Shown here: piece by piece, positions 32,654-40,467 of the stretch | How the letters are laid out: every line of letters begins with the position of its first letter | Position numbering within the stretch: the stretch's first letter is position 1 | Assembly (NCBI GenBank): GCA_001799635.1 | Contig: MGTV01000001.1 | Span: 1 to 41,405 of the forward strand | Length of the DNA stretch: 41,405 bases | DNA from: Elusimicrobia bacterium GWA2_62_23 | GTDB lineage: Bacteria > Elusimicrobiota > Elusimicrobia > Elusimicrobiales > UBA9959 | Direction of reading: 5' to 3' | Program-made: the position numbers and the translations under genes | The notes under the pieces: generated by a model | Told to the model about the DNA's origin: nothing | Seen by the model: only the letters and a program-made list of their open reading frames with translations | The model's database searches: none

Positions 32654-32814
32654 GGTCCGGTCGTGGAACTATTCCGAGCGCCAGTTGGGGAGGGGGGTGA
32701 CTATTACGCGTTAGAGGAATAGTCACTGCAGTGCCTCAATCGCTTCGCGATTGAGGGGAACCGCGCAACGGTTCCCTGCAATCCTGGCGAGCGGAATAGT
32801 TCCACGACCGGACC
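32654..32814. repeat. Palindromic structured element, copy B
   Basis: A 161-base element. Its outer arms (32654-32675 and 32793-32814) are perfect 22-base inverted repeats, unlike the arms of copy A at 16977-17107. The inner stem CGCCAG (32679-32684) with CTGGCG (32784-32789) again differs from copy A but pairs. TTGGGGAGGGG (32685-32695) and the two core hairpins (from about 32733 to 32780) are nearly identical to copy A, including the loop CGCAA. Copy B also has an extra hairpin, GTGACTATT/AATAGTCAC (32697-32726), missing from copy A. It lies between the promoter at 32608-32635 and the tRNA-Ala terminator. Confidence 0.85.
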
Positions 32815-32824
32815 CTGAAAATTA

Positions 32825-32846
32825 AAAGCCCCCTTTCGGGGGCTTT
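32825..32846 (-). terminator. Terminator of tRNA-Ala
   Basis: AAAGCCCCC (32825-32833) and GGGGGCTTT (32838-32846) form a 9-bp stem with a 4-base loop; on the minus strand it is followed by TTTAATTTTC. It starts six bases after the tRNA 3' end. Confidence 0.8.
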
Positions 32847-32851
32847 CAATT

Positions 32852-32927
32852 TGGTGGACGTGACAGGGATCGAACCTGCGACCTCCTCGTTGCGAACGAG
32901 GCGCTCTCCCAACTGAGCTACACGCCC
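32852..32927 (-). tRNA. tRNA-Ala, anticodon CGC
   Basis: A complete 76-base cloverleaf with encoded CCA. The acceptor GGGCGTG pairs with CACGTCC and includes the G3:U70 wobble pair that is the alanine identity element. The D-arm is GCTCAGTTGGGAGAGC, the anticodon stem CCTCG/CGAGG holds loop TTCGCAA (anticodon CGC, reads GCG), and the T-arm GCAGG/CCTGT holds TTCGATC. A73 is present. Confidence 0.96.
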
Positions 32928-32940
32928 AAATTTTTTAAAC

Positions 32941-33049
32941 TGACCTTGAGGGGGATCGAACCTGCGACCTCCTCGTTGCTCACTTCGGGCTCGGCGGCCT
33001 GCTGGCCGCCAGCGCCCTGCGGGCGCTCTCCCAACTGAGCTACACGCCC
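32941..33049 (-). pseudogene. tRNA-Ala pseudogene with a hairpin in the anticodon arm
   Basis: A second tRNA-Ala copy lies 13 bases upstream (transcription sense) of the intact one. Its 5' half (33049-33022) and the region around the T-arm (32979-32952) are each identical to the intact tRNA over 28 bases. Six bases of the anticodon stem-loop are replaced by 42 bases (32980-33021) that fold into GC-rich hairpins, GGCGGCC/GGCCGCC and, together with flanking tRNA bases, AGCGCCC/GGGCGCT. The T-stem is damaged, the 3' acceptor strand no longer pairs with the 5' strand and no CCA is encoded. It should be non-functional as a tRNA. Confidence 0.85.
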
Positions 33050-33050
33050 T

Positions 33051-33998
33051 TCACTGTTTTTCAGCTTTCGCGGCCTGCTCCACGCGCTTCTTGGCCTTCA
33101 GGTGCTCCTTGAAGCTCGCGTTAAAGATGTGCTTCCCTTTCCTGTCCGCCACGAAGTACAGCGCGTCCAGGTTGGCCGGCGCCAGCGTGGCCGCCACCGA
33201 ACTCTGACCCGGGTTACAGATCGGGCCCGGCGGAAGCCCGCCCACCACGTAAGTATTGTAAGGGGACTTGAACTTCAGGTCCTTGTACGTCAGGGCCTTC
33301 TTCCAATAGCCCAGCGCGTACTGCGTGGTCGGATCGGCTTCGAGCGGCATGCCCTTGCGGTGGCGGTTGATGTAAACCGCCGCTATCAGCGGGCGCTCGC
33401 TGTCGTCCATGGCCTCGCGCTCCACTATGGAGGCGATGATCAGCGTTTTTCGCTCGTCCAGCTTCTCGGGAAACCCTTTAGAGAACAAAGGCTTTATCTG
33501 CCTGTCGAATTCAGATTTTAGCAAATTTAGAACTTCCTGGGGAGGCGTATTTTTCTTCAGGTGGTACGTGGACGGGAAGAGATAGCCCTCCAGCTTCTGT
33601 TCACGGGCCAGCTTCAGGAAAGCTTCCGCGGACACTATCCCGTTGGCCTCCAGCCGGTCCGCTATCTGCTCCATGCGCCAGCCTTCCGGGATCACCACCC
33701 GCACGCTGCTGATATAGGTGCTGTGCGTCAGGCGCCAGAGCGCCTCCTCGGCGGACATCCCGCGGCGCAGCGTGTACTCGCCGGGCATGAGGCGGCGCCC
33801 CGTGCCGGTCAGTTTCACCAGCGCCTTGAACCAGAACGCGCTGCGGATGGCGCCCTCGCGCTTGAGCGAGGCCGCGGCCTGCCCGGCGCCGGCGCCCTCG
33901 GGAATAACGACCTTTACCGGTTGTCCGGGACTGAAAAAATAAAGCGCCAGCAGCACCAGCAGCGTAGCGAGAACCGACAGGGATCTGATGTTTTTCAT
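33051..33998 (-). CDS. mltG: Endolytic murein transglycosylase
   Basis: Inner-membrane-anchored lytic transglycosylase that cuts nascent glycan strands and terminates their growth. One N-terminal membrane helix (about 7-23) is followed by a LysM-like region (VVIPEGAGAGQAAASL, then VVIPEGWRMEQIADRL) and the YceG/MltG catalytic domain. The catalytic glutamate is in IIASIVEREA near residue 193. Family motifs EGYLFPSTYHL near 137 and SPYNTYVVGGLPPGPICNPG near 248-267 are intact. Length 315 is normal. The start overlaps thpR by four bases. The stop codon lies one base from the 5' end of the tRNA pseudogene. Confidence 0.95.
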   Translation of the reverse strand: MKNIRSLSVLATLLVLLALYFFSPGQPVKVVIPEGAGAGQAAASLKREGAIRSAFWFKALVKLTGTGRRLMPGEYTLRRGMSAEEALWRLTHSTYISSVRVVIPEGWRMEQIADRLEANGIVSAEAFLKLAREQKLEGYLFPSTYHLKKNTPPQEVLNLLKSEFDRQIKPLFSKGFPEKLDERKTLIIASIVEREAMDDSERPLIAAVYINRHRKGMPLEADPTTQYALGYWKKALTYKDLKFKSPYNTYVVGGLPPGPICNPGQSSVAATLAPANLDALYFVADRKGKHIFNASFKEHLKAKKRVEQAAKAEKQ

Positions 33999-34552
33999 AG
34001 CAATCGTTTCGAATACACCTGCCTGTAAACCGGGCCCTCCGGGGTAAGCCTGCTCTCCATCAGCTCCACCGAAGCTATTTCCGCGGCGGCTTTGCGGGAG
34101 GCCGCGTAATCCGCCGCCCGCCTGAAAAAATTCTCCGGCAGGGGCCGCTTCACCCTGCCAATGGTCACGTGCGGCTCGAAGCGGTCCTCGAAGACCAGCC
34201 CGGCCCCTTTAAGGCCTTCGGCCAGGCGCCGCGCCAGCTCGCGCAGTTCCGCCGCGCCCTCGCCCAGGCCTACCCAGAGAACGCTCGGGTGGCGCGCGGA
34301 AGGAAAAACTCCCAGCCCGCCCGAAACCGCCTTAAAAGAAACCACGCCTTCCAACCCGGCGTCCAGGCCTTTTTTCGCCGCCGCCAGGGCGGCCCCGTCC
34401 GCTTCGCCAAGGAAGGCGTAAGTGAGGTGGAACTGCGCCGGCTGCACCCATTTCACGGTGTCGCGGCCCGCGTTATCCCGGGCGTAATCGGCGATGGCCT
34501 TCAGGTTGCGCGTGAAGTCCGGACCGAAGGAGGAGGCCACGAAAAGCCGCAT
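33995..34552 (-). CDS. thpR: RNA 2',3'-cyclic phosphodiesterase
   Basis: A 185-residue 2H phosphoesterase of the ThpR/LigT family, which opens 2',3'-cyclic phosphate ends of RNA. Both catalytic HxTx motifs are visible, HLTYAFLG near residue 43 and HVTIGRV near 128, in the two-lobed arrangement of the family. The N-terminus MRLFVASSF is typical and fixes the start, which overlaps the stop of the FecR-domain gene (TAATG). The frame is open further upstream, but that part lies inside the FecR gene. Proximity to the tRNA genes is suggestive, not proof, of a role in tRNA end healing. Confidence 0.93.
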   Translation of the reverse strand: MRLFVASSFGPDFTRNLKAIADYARDNAGRDTVKWVQPAQFHLTYAFLGEADGAALAAAKKGLDAGLEGVVSFKAVSGGLGVFPSARHPSVLWVGLGEGAAELRELARRLAEGLKGAGLVFEDRFEPHVTIGRVKRPLPENFFRRAADYAASRKAAAEIASVELMESRLTPEGPVYRQVYSKRLL

Positions 34553-35478
34553 TACTCCTGTCCCGGCTCCTGCTCCGCCTCTGCGGCCTTGCGGGCGGCC
34601 CGCCTGGCCGCGGCCCGGGCCTTGGCCGAACGCCGGGTTTTGCCTTTTACAGCCTTCTTTTCCTTGAGCTGCTTGCGGATGATCCTGCGCTTCAAAGCCT
34701 GGTCGCGCAGCGCGGCGCGGCGGGCCTGGGATCTGGGCTTCCACCCTTTAAAAGCGGCGAGGCGGCCGCGCATCTGCGCGACCGCGCCCCGATGGCGTGA
34801 CATCCTGGCGAGTTGTACCGGGCGGAAGCGCTTCTTGTCCGGGCCGAACACCAGCTCCATGTTCTTTTCAAGGGTGTATTCCTGGTCCGCGCCCTCTTCC
34901 AGCCCCTGGGGGGTAACCGCCACCCGCCCCTCGTCGAAGACCGCCACGGCGGTCTCCTTGCCGAGCTGGGAATACTCCACCGCGAACTCGGTGCCGCGTA
35001 CCGCGCAGACCGCCGAGGGGGTGCGCACCTGGAACTTGAACTTCTCGTTCATGAACTTCTTGAGCTTGGCGACTATGGAGCCGCGGGCGAGCGTAAAAAC
35101 CGCGTCGGACTGCTCTATGTTGCTGACCTCCAGCTCGGTGTTGCGGCCCACCGCCACGGCGCCCTTGTCGTCGAGATAAAGTTCGGCCACCCCGTCGGCG
35201 GAGGTCTTCACCGCGTCGTCCGCTTCCAGCGGGACCTCGCCGGTCACCTTGGACCATTCCTCGGAGCCGGAGGGCTTCACCATCACGCTCCCGGAGACCA
35301 CCTTGAGACGCGCGTCCCAGTTCTCGGCCTGGTTCTGGTTGTAGCTGTTGGCGTTCATCATCTCCTGCAGCATCTTCCGGTAGTCCTGCGAGTCGGCGCC
35401 CTCCTCGCCCTGCGCCATCAGGGCGGGGGAGAAAAGGACGGAAAGCAGCAGCAACGCCGCGGTTCTCAGTATAAACAT
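34552..35478 (-). CDS. Exported FecR-domain protein with basic Lys/Arg/Ala tail
   Basis: A 308-residue exported protein. Signal peptide about 1-23 (cleavage after LMA). A FecR-type domain covers about residues 55-190: VVSGSVMVKPSGSEEWSKV, then DGVAELYLDDKGAVAVGRNTEL and TPSAVCAVRGTEFAV, the motif order of FecR beta-repeats. From about residue 215 to the end the chain becomes strongly basic and Ala-rich (for example RRSAKARAAARRAARKA), similar in composition to histone H1-like tails. No FecI sigma factor or TonB receptor is adjacent, so it is not a classical FecIR system. The ATG at 35478 has a GAGGGGG site; an upstream ATG overlapping tyrS is the alternative. Confidence 0.82.
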   Translation of the reverse strand: MFILRTAALLLLSVLFSPALMAQGEEGADSQDYRKMLQEMMNANSYNQNQAENWDARLKVVSGSVMVKPSGSEEWSKVTGEVPLEADDAVKTSADGVAELYLDDKGAVAVGRNTELEVSNIEQSDAVFTLARGSIVAKLKKFMNEKFKFQVRTPSAVCAVRGTEFAVEYSQLGKETAVAVFDEGRVAVTPQGLEEGADQEYTLEKNMELVFGPDKKRFRPVQLARMSRHRGAVAQMRGRLAAFKGWKPRSQARRAALRDQALKRRIIRKQLKEKKAVKGKTRRSAKARAAARRAARKAAEAEQEPGQE

Positions 35479-35489
35479 TGCGGACCCCC

Positions 35490-36662
35490 TCATTTCTCTA
35501 TCTTGCGGAACTGGCGGCGGCCGACCTGGAGCACGCAGTTCCTCGGCTCGAAAACAATATCCTCGGCCACCTTTTCTCCGTCGAGCCTCACGGCCCCCTG
35601 CGCGATAAGGCGCCGGGCCTCGTTCATCCCCTTGGCCAGGCCCGCGGCCACCAGCAGGTAGGAAAGCTTGCCGGCCTTCTCGGCGCGGAAGGTCTCCATG
35701 TCCTCGGGCAGTTCTTTGCGGGAAAAAACCTGTTCGAAGTGGGCGCGGGCGGCGGAAGCCTGCTCGGCGCCGTGGTAGCGGCCCGTGATCAGGCCGGCCA
35801 GCTTCTTCTTGGCCTCCATGGGATGCTCGGCCTTCACGGCGGCGAGGTCCTCGGAGGTGAGCAGCTCGTAGTAGGAATACATCAGTTCGTCGGACAGCGA
35901 CATCAGTTTGCCGAACATGTCGTTGGGCAGGTCGTTGAAAGCCACGTAGTTGCCGTAGGACTTCGACATCTTCTTTTCGCCGTCGGTGCCGACGAGCAGC
36001 GGGACGGTCATGACCACCTGTGGCTCCTGGGCGTTGGCCTTCTGCAGGTCGCGGCCCACCAGCAGGTTGAAGATCTGGTCCTGGCCGCCCAGCTCTATGT
36101 CGGCCTTTACGGCCACGGAGTCGTAGCCCTGAAGCAGCGGGTAGAGGATCTCGAGCAGGCTTATGGGGCTGCCGGCCTTCATCCGGGCGCGGAAATCCTC
36201 GCGTTCGAGCAGGCGGGAAATGGTGACCGTCTTGGCGGTATTGATGAAATCAGAAACGCCGGTGGCGGGGCTGGCGAAGAAAGGCTTAAGCCATTCGGTG
36301 TTGAAGCGGATCTCCGTCTTCTCCGGGTCCAGGATCTTGAAGGCCTGCTCGGTATAGGTCTTGGCGTTGGAAGCCACGGTATCGTGGTCAAGCACGGGGC
36401 GCGTGGAGTCTTTACCCGAGGGGTCGCCGACCTGGGCGGTAAAATCGCCTATGATCAGCACGGCGGTATGCCCCAGGTCCTGGAACTTGCGCAGTTTATC
36501 CAGCACCACGCCGTGGCCCAGGTGCAGGTCGCGGCTGGTCGGGTCCACTCCGAGCTTTACCCGCAGGCGCTTGCCGGAGGAGAGCTTTTTCACCAGCTCC
36601 TCGCGGCTTACGCATTCAACGACCCCGCGGGTGACTTCCTTCAGGATGTCTTCTGTGTTCAT
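35490..36662 (-). CDS. tyrS: Tyrosyl-tRNA synthetase
   Basis: Class I synthetase of 390 residues, the TyrZ-like length class. The HIGH motif appears as HLGHG near residue 46 within GVDPTSRDLHLGHG, followed by GDFTAQVGDPSGKDSTRP near 72-89. The tyrosine-specific ELGGQDQIFNL is near 196, and the KMSKS loop is complete (KKMSKSYGN near 238). A C-terminal S4 RNA-binding domain occupies about 325-388. It sits in a run of overlapping minus-strand genes and starts 45 bases after priA; a GC hairpin and an AT-rich -10-like region lie in that gap. Confidence 0.96.
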   Translation of the reverse strand: MNTEDILKEVTRGVVECVSREELVKKLSSGKRLRVKLGVDPTSRDLHLGHGVVLDKLRKFQDLGHTAVLIIGDFTAQVGDPSGKDSTRPVLDHDTVASNAKTYTEQAFKILDPEKTEIRFNTEWLKPFFASPATGVSDFINTAKTVTISRLLEREDFRARMKAGSPISLLEILYPLLQGYDSVAVKADIELGGQDQIFNLLVGRDLQKANAQEPQVVMTVPLLVGTDGEKKMSKSYGNYVAFNDLPNDMFGKLMSLSDELMYSYYELLTSEDLAAVKAEHPMEAKKKLAGLITGRYHGAEQASAARAHFEQVFSRKELPEDMETFRAEKAGKLSYLLVAAGLAKGMNEARRLIAQGAVRLDGEKVAEDIVFEPRNCVLQVGRRQFRKIEK

Positions 36663-36707
36663 AACGGTTAATTGTATTATTTTTGCGCTCGCGCGCGCGA
36701 GCGGGGT

Positions 36708-38681
36708 TCAGTGGAAGCCGTACGGATCCGCCTCTATGAAATACGTGACGCCGGCACGAGGCGGCAGGGCGTGGGCGGCCGCCAGGCAGCGGGCGGCTGT
36801 CTTCTCGGAGGCGGCCTTGACCAGGTAGTACTCGCTGTGGAATTTGCGCCGCTCTTCCCCGGGCTGGGTGACGGGGCCCAGGATCTCGCCGTCGTCGCCG
36901 CCGAGGAAGGCGAGGGACTTCAGGAAAACGGCCGCGGCCGCGTCCAGCGCGGGCCTGTCGTACGAGGCGAACCGCACCTTCACGATGTGGGAGAAAGGGG
37001 GATAGAAGAAGTCCTTGCGGGCGGCCAGTTCCCCGTCGGCGAAGGACGGGTAATCCATCTCGGCCAGGCGCGAGAAAACGTAATGCCCGCTCTCGCGCGT
37101 CTGGATAAAGACGCGCCCTTCGGGCCCGAGCAGCCGCCAGGCGCCGTAGAAGGCCTGGTAAGCCTTTTCCGAAGCACGGAAGTCCGCGCTGGAGAGCTCC
37201 CCGTCCGCGTCCAGGAAGGCGATTAGGCCCAGGCGGGGGGCGCCTAGCTCCCGCAGGGCGATGCGGGTGCCCACCAGCACGTCCGACTCGCCTTTTGAAA
37301 ATCCGTCCAGCGAAGCGCGCATGGTCTTGAGCGACCCGCGCAGCACGTCGCCGTCGAACCTCACTATCTTGGCCGCGGGCAGCAGCCGGGAAGCGGCCTC
37401 CTGGGCTTTCTGGGATCCCGCGCCGTAATCCCGGAAAACTTTCCCGCCGCATTTCTGGCAGGTTTCCGGCTTGGGGCTCTTCTTGCCGCAGCGCCGGCAC
37501 AGCAGCACCTGCCCGGCGTCCGCCGTTTTGAGGAGGGTCAGGCCGGGGCCGCAGTCGGGGCAGCGCGGCATCCAGCCGCAGTTGGCGCAGAACAGGCGGG
37601 AAGCGTAGCCCTTGCGCCCGGCTATCAGCAGCGCCTGGGACCCGGCGGCCACGGCGGCGCGCAGCGCGTCCGCGAGCGGCCGGGCCAGGACCTCCCCGGG
37701 GTATTTTTCCATGTCCAGCACCCGCATGTCGGGGCCGGGGCCCCGGGGAGTCCCCGGCGGCGCCGCGTCGAAGCGTTTGAGCGAGCCGGCGGCGGCGGCG
37801 CCCCAGGTCTCTATGGAAGGGCAGGGGCTGGCCAGCACGAAGGGCGCGTTCAGCGCGCCCATGCGCATGAGCAGCGCTTCGCGGGTATGGTAGAAAGGTT
37901 CGGTCTCGGCCTGCCGGTAGACTTCCTCGTGCTCGCCGTCCATCAGGGCGAAGCGCAGGTTCTTGAACGGCAGGAAAACCCCGGTCCGCGTGGCGATTAG
38001 CACCTTCAGCCGGCCGCTGTGGGCGCCGGCCCAGGCCTCGGCGCGGCGCTTGGGGGTCAGCCGTGCGTGCCAGGCTCCGACGCGGCCCGGGAAAAAAGGT
38101 TCCAGCGCGGAGGCCAGGGCCGGGATGAAGTTGAGGTCGGGCACCAGCACCAGGGCTTGGGCGTCCTCCGAGCGGAGGGCGGCGGCGAGAATGGCGGGGT
38201 AAATGGCCTCCCTGCGCTCCAGCGGGCCGAGGCGCAGCAGGCAGCCGCCCGGAGCCCCTGATTCCAGGGTCTCCAGCAGGCCGGCGATTTCCGGCGGGCG
38301 GGCGGGAGCGGCCGCCGCCGGCAGCGGCTCCTGCGCAGCTGGGGGCGGGAGTTCTTTGGGCGCGTGGGCGTAGAAAGCCCCCAGGCAGAGGCCTTCAGGC
38401 GAACCCCAACGCGAGGACATCCGGCGGGCCAGGGCCGGAGCGTCCTCCGGGAAAAGGGGAGTCTCGTCGAGAAGCGCCGTAACCGCCTTGAGTTCCTTGA
38501 ACCCGCTCAGGTCGGCGTCCTTCTCAGGCAGCACGCGCAGGATGACGCCCACGGCGTCCTTGCGCTTGCCCAGCGGGGCGAGGGCGCGCAGGCCGGGCGC
38601 GGCCATGAGCTCCAGCTCTTCTGGCAGCAGGTAATAGAAAGTCCGTCTCAGCGGTATGGGGAAGGAAAGTTCGGCCAGCAT
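36708..38681 (-). CDS. priA: Primosomal protein N' with degenerate helicase motifs
   Basis: A 657-residue PriA homologue, the factor that recognises stalled forks and reloads the replisome. The N-terminal 3'-DNA-binding domain starts MLAELSFPIPLRRTFYYLLPEE. The zinc-binding insertion has all four CxxC pairs (CANC, CPDC, CRRC, CQKC, about residues 363-410). Helicase motif VLVGTRIAL near 470 and the late FIQTRESGHYVF are recognisable. The ATPase core is eroded: the region of the Walker A loop (normally GxTGSGKT) reads CLLRLGPLERREAIYPAIL near 147-165, the DEAH box reads ALMDGEHEE, and the usual SATPS is SPCPS. ATP hydrolysis is therefore doubtful. The gene is ten bases after the glycosylase gene. 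Confidence 0.88.
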   Translation of the reverse strand: MLAELSFPIPLRRTFYYLLPEELELMAAPGLRALAPLGKRKDAVGVILRVLPEKDADLSGFKELKAVTALLDETPLFPEDAPALARRMSSRWGSPEGLCLGAFYAHAPKELPPPAAQEPLPAAAAPARPPEIAGLLETLESGAPGGCLLRLGPLERREAIYPAILAAALRSEDAQALVLVPDLNFIPALASALEPFFPGRVGAWHARLTPKRRAEAWAGAHSGRLKVLIATRTGVFLPFKNLRFALMDGEHEEVYRQAETEPFYHTREALLMRMGALNAPFVLASPCPSIETWGAAAAGSLKRFDAAPPGTPRGPGPDMRVLDMEKYPGEVLARPLADALRAAVAAGSQALLIAGRKGYASRLFCANCGWMPRCPDCGPGLTLLKTADAGQVLLCRRCGKKSPKPETCQKCGGKVFRDYGAGSQKAQEAASRLLPAAKIVRFDGDVLRGSLKTMRASLDGFSKGESDVLVGTRIALRELGAPRLGLIAFLDADGELSSADFRASEKAYQAFYGAWRLLGPEGRVFIQTRESGHYVFSRLAEMDYPSFADGELAARKDFFYPPFSHIVKVRFASYDRPALDAAAAVFLKSLAFLGGDDGEILGPVTQPGEERRKFHSEYYLVKAASEKTAARCLAAAHALPPRAGVTYFIEADPYGFH

Positions 38682-38691
38682 AAGCGCCGGC

Positions 38692-39486
38692 TCAGAGTTT
38701 GCCGGTCTCCAGGAAGGACTTCAGCATCTTCATGTCCTCCCAGGTATCGCGCTTGAGGTTGGGGTTGCGCAGCAGGGCCGCGGGGTGATACGTCGGGATG
38801 ACCTTTATGGGATGGCCCGGGCCGAAGAGTTCCACCGGGTAATCGTAGGCGCGGCCGCGCACCGTGGAAATGCCCTTGTCTATGCCCAGCAGCACCTTGG
38901 TGGCCACGGAGCCCAGCGTGACGATGCAGGCCGGGCGGATGGCGCGCAGCTGCTCGTCGAGGTAGGGGCGGCAGGCCGAGATCTCCTCGGGGGTCGGGGG
39001 CCTGTCGTTGCCGTGGGCCTCCGGGGTCTCCGGGTTCTTCATGGGGTGGCACTTGACGATATTGGCGATGTAGACGTCCGAGCGTTTCAGGCCCAGCACG
39101 GTCTCCAGGATCTTGTCGAGCAGCTGGCCGGAGCGCCCCACGAAAGGCTCGCCCTTGTGGTCTTCCTGAAAGCCGGGGCCTTCCCCGACGAAGACCACCT
39201 TGGCCTTGTAAGACCCCACGCCGAAGACGGCGTTGAGCCGGGCGTGGCCGAGGCCGCATTTGCGGCAGGCCTTTACCTGCTCCGCCAGGGAATCCATGTC
39301 CGCCGGTTTTTTTGTCATTTGAGGTACCGCCGGCTCGCCGGCGGGCGGGGGAAGGGGAGAGGCGGCCCGGGTTTTCGCCGGCCTGGGAGCCACGGCGGCG
39401 CCGCAAGGCGGCTCGGCCAGGTTCTCGTCCAGCGACTTCACGTAAGCGGCCAGGTCCCTGGCCGCGGCCGCGAGCTCCCGCTTCAT
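38692..39486 (-). CDS. Family-4 (iron-sulfur) uracil-DNA glycosylase
   Basis: A 264-residue DNA repair enzyme that excises uracil. The catalytic domain starts near residue 65. Four Fe-S cysteines are present in the family spacing: CRKC (74-77), Cys in IVKCHPMKNPETP near 151, and Cys in EEISACRPYL near 174. Motif A is GEGPGFQEDHKGEPFVGRSG near 102-121 and motif B HPAALLRN near 238. The first 64 residues form a helix and a Pro/Ala-rich linker not required by the family; similar extensions occur in the SPO1-polymerase-related subgroup. The start overlaps rpoZ by one base, and the gene is co-transcribed with gmk, rpoZ and priA. Confidence 0.92.
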   Translation of the reverse strand: MKRELAAAARDLAAYVKSLDENLAEPPCGAAVAPRPAKTRAASPLPPPAGEPAVPQMTKKPADMDSLAEQVKACRKCGLGHARLNAVFGVGSYKAKVVFVGEGPGFQEDHKGEPFVGRSGQLLDKILETVLGLKRSDVYIANIVKCHPMKNPETPEAHGNDRPPTPEEISACRPYLDEQLRAIRPACIVTLGSVATKVLLGIDKGISTVRGRAYDYPVELFGPGHPIKVIPTYHPAALLRNPNLKRDTWEDMKMLKSFLETGKL

Positions 39487-39806
39487 CAGGCGGCTTCTTT
39501 AACGGGCTTCTCGTCCTTGCGGATGCGCTTGGTGTCGTCGGAGCGCTTGGAAGCCATCTTTTCCTCGATCTCGTGATCGGCCTTCACGGCCTCTTCGATC
39601 TCGGCTACCTTGATCTTGCCGCTCACTACGTCGAGCAGCGAGCGGTCTATGAGCTCGGCCATGGGGATGTTGCGGAATTCGTCCTGGCGGCGGAGGTGGC
39701 GGGCCCACTGCATGGCGCGCACTATGTCCTGGTACTTGGACGGGCCGTAATCGGAGATCAGCTTCTCCAGGTCGTCCTGTTTCTCGGTCTTGGTATGCGT
39801 CGTCAT
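39486..39806 (-). CDS. rpoZ: RNA polymerase omega subunit (probable)
   Basis: A 106-residue acidic/basic protein placed directly after gmk, the usual home of rpoZ. The segment GPSKYQDIVRAMQWARHLRRQ near residues 21-41 matches the omega helix that clamps the C-terminal tail of beta-prime, and the following LLDVVSGKI and AVKADHEIEE fit the rest of the fold. Similarity is weak by eye, so the call relies partly on gene order. GGAGGTTCATT precedes the ATG. It starts 19 bases after gmk ends and overlaps the glycosylase gene by one base. Confidence 0.78.
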   Translation of the reverse strand: MTTHTKTEKQDDLEKLISDYGPSKYQDIVRAMQWARHLRRQDEFRNIPMAELIDRSLLDVVSGKIKVAEIEEAVKADHEIEEKMASKRSDDTKRIRKDEKPVKEAA

Positions 39807-39825
39807 AATGAACCTCCGTTCTGCG

Positions 39826-40461
39826 TTAGAAAGTCTTTCTCTTCGCCAGCTGCGAGCCGAAAGCCCGGACCTTGTCCAGGTTGCGGCCTATCTTGCGCGT
39901 CTCCAGCTCGGCGATGGCGGCCACTTCGCGCACCGTCTCGGCGAGCTTGTCGTTGATGACCAGGTAGTCGAACGTGGACGCCACCTTGATCTCGGAGCGG
40001 GCCGTTTCCAGCCGCACCGCCACGTTCTCCGGGGCTTCGCCGCGCCCGCGCAGGCGCTGCACCAGCGTCTTCAGGTCCGGCGGCAGCAGGAACACCGTCA
40101 CCGCCTCCGGGAAGATCCGCTTTACCGAGCGGGCCCCTTTCACGTCTATCGTCATTACCGGGATGCGGCCTTTCTCCAGCACGTCCACCGCGGACTTCAC
40201 CGGCGTGCCGTAATAGTTGCCGTGCACCCGCGCCCATTCCAGCAGTTTCCCGTCGCGGCGCAGGCGCTTGAACTGCTCCACCGTGACGAAGTAATAATCC
40301 TTACCGTTCACTTCTCCCGGCCGCTTCGGGCGGGTGGTGCAGGTCACGCTGAAAGCGAATTTTTTATTGAGCTTCAGCAGCCCCGAACGCACGACGGTCT
40401 TGCCTCCCCCTGAGGGGGAGGCAATGACCATCGGGAAGTACTTGTAGGTTCCTTTGCGCAC
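39826..40461 (-). CDS. gmk: Guanylate kinase
   Basis: Cytoplasmic kinase converting GMP to GDP. The P-loop is ASPSGGGKTVV near residues 13-23, slightly different from the common SGAGKST form but with Lys and Thr kept. GMP-binding residues lie in SVTCTTRPKRPGEVNGKDYYFV near 33-54 and HGNYYGTP near 75, and the lid region is RLRGRGEAPENVAVRL near 127. Length 211 is typical. The start is GTG at 40461, giving an N-terminus of normal length; an internal ATG ten codons later would start just before the P-loop. It lies six bases after ppdK. Confidence 0.94.
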   Translation of the reverse strand: MRKGTYKYFPMVIASPSGGGKTVVRSGLLKLNKKFAFSVTCTTRPKRPGEVNGKDYYFVTVEQFKRLRRDGKLLEWARVHGNYYGTPVKSAVDVLEKGRIPVMTIDVKGARSVKRIFPEAVTVFLLPPDLKTLVQRLRGRGEAPENVAVRLETARSEIKVASTFDYLVINDKLAETVREVAAIAELETRKIGRNLDKVRAFGSQLAKRKTF

Positions 40462-40467
40462 CGGGCC

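Noticed and set aside
32562..32726. N-terminal extension of the hypothetical protein at 32034-32561
   Set aside because: It would run through a TATAAT promoter and into the palindromic element; a good ribosome site precedes the shorter start.
32654..32814. Palindromic element as an integron attC site
   Set aside because: The structure is superficially similar, but the GTTGGGG in the element does not fit GTTRRRY, no matching RYYYAAC end is seen, and there is no integrase or cassette array.
32980..33021. A tRNA group I intron in the second tRNA-Ala
   Set aside because: The inserted segment is only 42 bases, replaces tRNA bases, and the acceptor 3' strand is missing, so splicing would not restore a tRNA.
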